NCBI GenBank assembly: GCA_910586845.1
Contig: CAJUJV010000104.1
Span: 1 to 8,722, forward strand
Reading direction: 5' to 3'
From: an uncultured Hungatella sp.
GTDB taxonomy: Bacteria > Bacillota > Clostridia > Lachnospirales > Lachnospiraceae
DNA length: 8,722 bases
Positions 7,543 to 8,722 of this stretch are shown here, piece after piece. Under the pieces are notes generated by a model, which ran no database searches, was not told the origin of the DNA, and worked only from the letters and a program-made list of their open reading frames with translations. Made by a program: the position numbers and the translations under genes. Position 1 is the stretch's first letter. Every line of letters starts with the position of its first letter.

Positions 7543-7773
7543 ATGGGTGGAGGACGCTATTATACGGATGGTTTTGGAAAGCTGTATACGGGCTGGAAAC
7601 AGGTGGACAAAAAGTGGTATTATTTTTCTCAGGCTGGTTCCATGCATACGGGCTGGCTTGACGGAGAGTATTATCTGGGCCGGGATGGAGTTATGGTCAC
7701 AGGAGCCCAGGTCATCGACGGCGTTTCCTATGAGTTTGACAGCAGCGGATCTCTGCGTCCTCAGAATCCATAA
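7543..7773 (+). pseudogene. C-terminal fragment of the degraded paralogue (cell-wall-binding repeats)
   Basis: The 76-codon frame following the in-frame TGA encodes GRYYTDGFGKLYTGWKQVDKKWYYF and the rest of the repeat tail, ending NP-stop like the intact copy. It is in the same frame as the middle fragment. However, the 17-residue stretch between them reads as homologous sequence only in the +1 frame. Two compensating single-base indels, near 7490-7500 and near 7548-7552, therefore explain the break better than one nonsense mutation. There is no plausible ribosome binding site or signal peptide, so independent expression is unlikely. Confidence 0.65.
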
Positions 7774-7785
7774 CCTGAATTTATG
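7774..7785 (+). repeat. 3' flank repeat, second copy (CCTGAATTTATG)
   Basis: This is identical to 5584-5595, directly after the stop codon of the degraded paralogue. It marks the right edge of the second copy of the tandem duplication. Confidence 0.6.
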
Positions 7786-7806
7786 AAATGTATTCGTTTT
7801 ATATAG

Positions 7807-7835
7807 TTGACAAATGTCATTCCCGTTGATAAGAT
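7807..7835 (+). promoter_or_regulatory. Sigma-A promoter of the ilvN-ilvC unit
   Basis: A perfect -35 TTGACA (7807-7812) is followed after exactly 17 bp by TAAGAT (7830-7835), a four-of-six match to TATAAT. Transcription would start near 7842, leaving a leader of about 30 bases before ilvN. That is too short for a T-box or leader-peptide attenuator. It lies in the gap after the degraded paralogue, so the ilv genes do not depend on read-through. Confidence 0.75.
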
Positions 7836-7873
7836 TAGAGATATTTATATACAGAAAGAAAGTAGGAGTCATC

Positions 7874-8374
7874 ATGGATAGAATCGTGTTATCACTGCTG
7901 GTAGATAATACTGCCGGCGTTCTGGCCCGTGTGGCAGGTCTGTTCAGCCGCCGGGGCTATAATATTGAGAGCTTGACTGTGGGAGTGACGGCGGACGAGA
8001 GATATTCCCGTATGACGGTGGTATCTCTGGGTGATCAGAAGATCCTTGAGCAGATCGAGAAACAGCTGCGCAAGCTGGAGGATGTGCGGGATATCAAAGA
8101 ACTGAGACCAGGGCAGTCCGTGTATCGGGAACTGATCATGGTAAAGGTTCGGGCCAATGCAGCCCAGCGCCAGGCAGTCAGCGCCATCTCGGACATTTTC
8201 AGGGCGACCATCGTGGATGTGGGCAAGGAGTCTCTGACCGTGATGCTCACGGGGGACCAGTCCAAGCTGGATGCGCTGATAAATCTGCTGGATGATTATG
8301 AGATTTTGGAGCTGGCCAGGACAGGTCTTACGGGGCTGTCCAGAGGAGCGGAGGATATCCGGTATCTTCCGTAA
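7874..8374 (+). CDS. ilvN: Acetolactate synthase small (regulatory) subunit
   Basis: The 166-residue product has the usual length of this subunit. It regulates acetolactate (acetohydroxyacid) synthase, the first common step of valine, leucine and isoleucine synthesis, stimulates the catalytic subunit and usually confers feedback inhibition by valine. Residues about 4-75 form the ACT domain, with the family hallmark DNTAGVLARVAGLF (11-24) followed by RRGYNIESLTVG (26-37). Residues about 83-158 are the C-terminal domain, ending with RTGLTGLSRG (149-158). The ATG at 7874 was chosen over an in-frame ATG at 7814 because TAGGAG lies 5 bases upstream and the ACT strand starts at residue 3; the earlier start would also lie inside the promoter spacer. 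The catalytic subunit gene ilvB does not precede it and must lie elsewhere. ilvC follows after 106 bp, probably in the same transcript. Confidence 0.95.
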   Translation: MDRIVLSLLVDNTAGVLARVAGLFSRRGYNIESLTVGVTADERYSRMTVVSLGDQKILEQIEKQLRKLEDVRDIKELRPGQSVYRELIMVKVRANAAQRQAVSAISDIFRATIVDVGKESLTVMLTGDQSKLDALINLLDDYEILELARTGLTGLSRGAEDIRYLP

Positions 8375-8401
8375 GACATCGGAAAGAAAGACTGTATGCT
8401 G

Positions 8402-8438
8402 AAGTTTCTGCCAGAGAGGACATCTCTGGCAGAAACTT
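8402..8438 (+). terminator. Perfect 16-bp stem-loop between ilvN and ilvC (attenuator, partial terminator or processing site)
   Basis: AAGTTTCTGCCAGAGA (8402-8417) and its exact reverse complement TCTCTGGCAGAAACTT (8423-8438) enclose a GGACA loop. The stem is long and perfectly paired, but what follows is TAAACATAG, without the U-run of an efficient intrinsic terminator. Because ilvC begins only 42 bases later with its own strong AGGAGG, the hairpin more likely tunes downstream expression or mRNA stability than ends the transcript. No second ilvC promoter is apparent in the gap. Confidence 0.5.
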
Positions 8439-8480
8439 TAAACATAGATAAAATTAGAATTTTCAGGAGGAAACGTCATT

Positions 8481-8722
8481 ATGGCAAGAATTTATTATCA
8501 GGAAGACTGTAATCTGGCCATGCTGGATGGGAAGACCATCGCGGTGATCGGTTACGGAAGCCAGGGCCACGCACATGCCCTGAACGCGAAGGAGTCGGGC
8601 TGCAATGTGATCATCGGCCTTTATGAGGGCAGCAAGTCCTGGGCAAAGGCCCAGGCTCAGGGATTCCAGGTCTACACGGCGGCAGAGGCTGCCAAGAAGG
8701 CCGATATCATCATGATCCTGAT
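8481..8722 (+). CDS. ilvC: Ketol-acid reductoisomerase, N-terminal part (runs off the right edge)
   Basis: Eighty codons are visible. The enzyme converts acetolactate or acetohydroxybutyrate to the dihydroxy acid with NADPH and Mg2+, the step after acetolactate synthase. The start ATG is preceded by AGGAGG with 10-base spacing. The Rossmann motif GYGSQGHAHALN occupies residues 24-35, and the cofactor-specificity loop GLYEGSKSW residues 46-54. Tyr48 stands where many homologues carry an Arg that contacts the NADPH phosphate, while Ser51 and Ser53 are kept. The knotted catalytic domain is beyond the window. Its position after ilvN supports a branched-chain amino acid operon. Confidence 0.96.
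   Translation, partial: MARIYYQEDCNLAMLDGKTIAVIGYGSQGHAHALNAKESGCNVIIGLYEGSKSWAKAQAQGFQVYTAAEAAKKADIIMIL

Larger units (their letters stand above)
5630..7773 (+). pseudogene. Degraded tandem paralogue of the GT-C-like/cell-wall-binding membrane protein
   Basis: From MFSSVF to the final NP-stop this region aligns end to end with the preceding gene (3154-5583), with about two thirds of residues identical by eye in the first half. Anchors show the damage. GGAATC at 4375 corresponds to 6854 (offset 2479), but TTTGAG at 4741 corresponds to 6910 (offset 2169). A net 310 bp is therefore missing, which shifts the frame and removes the equivalent of about residues 415-520. A second lesion lies near 7490-7550. 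There the homologous reading (LAYYTGESGAIETGWVED) is in a different frame from the flanks, and the flanking frame has a TGA at 7534-7536. Stop position, repeat tail and the 12 bases after the stop match the intact copy. A good ribosome binding site (AAGGGAG, 5613-5619) remains, so the 5' fragment may still be translated. Confidence 0.85.

Noticed and set aside
3154..7785. Insertion sequence or transposon explaining the repeated unit
   Set aside because: No transposase, no terminal inverted repeats and no target-site duplication are visible; the repeat is a diverged tandem gene copy.
7774..7806. Possible terminator after the degraded paralogue
   Set aside because: No stem with a following T-run could be found; the T-rich stretch CGTTTTATATAG has no hairpin before it.
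1..8722. CRISPR array, tRNA or rRNA genes
   Set aside because: No regularly spaced short repeats, tRNA cloverleaf pattern or rRNA sequence was recognised on either strand.

Overview
The window looks like a chromosomal segment of a Clostridia bacterium, most likely a member of the Lachnospiraceae. The reasons are strong AGGAGG-type ribosome binding sites, a Gram-positive catabolite-response element, a choline-binding-type cell-wall repeat tail on a membrane protein, and the style of the flavoprotein, siroheme and ilv proteins. This placement is inferred from sequence style, not from a marker gene.

Layout. (1) Positions 1-382, minus strand: the 5' part of an Fe-S/FAD oxidoreductase of the glutamate-synthase-small-subunit (GltD/NfnB/SudA-like) family, running off the left edge. 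(2) Positions 383-560: a divergent regulatory region with a near-consensus cre (CcpA) site overlapping the predicted transcription start of the leftward gene. (3) Positions 561-3143, plus: an 860-residue multidomain redox enzyme. It joins a CoA-disulfide-reductase-like flavoprotein, a rhodanese domain, a single siroheme/4Fe-4S sulfite-reductase half-module and a two-cluster ferredoxin domain. (4) Positions 3154-5583, plus: a polytopic membrane protein resembling GT-C glycosyltransferases, with an extracytoplasmic beta-rich domain and C-terminal cell-wall-binding repeats. (5) Positions 5630-7773, plus: a degraded tandem paralogue of gene 4. It has a net 310-bp frameshifting deletion and a second, stop-containing lesion. 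(6) Positions 7807-8722, plus: a well-formed sigma-A promoter followed by ilvN and the start of ilvC, with a perfect 16-bp stem-loop between them.

How the parts relate. The two divergent flavoproteins at the left share a short intergenic region and both look like pyridine-nucleotide/Fe-S electron-transfer enzymes, the second aimed at sulfur chemistry. The membrane protein gene starts 10 bp after the redox gene and may be co-transcribed with it, although no functional link is evident. The ilv genes are an independent branched-chain amino acid unit.

The most unusual items are the one-chain CoA-disulfide reductase/rhodanese/sulfite-reductase fusion and the GT-C-like protein with cell-wall-binding repeats, which sits beside its own decaying duplicate.
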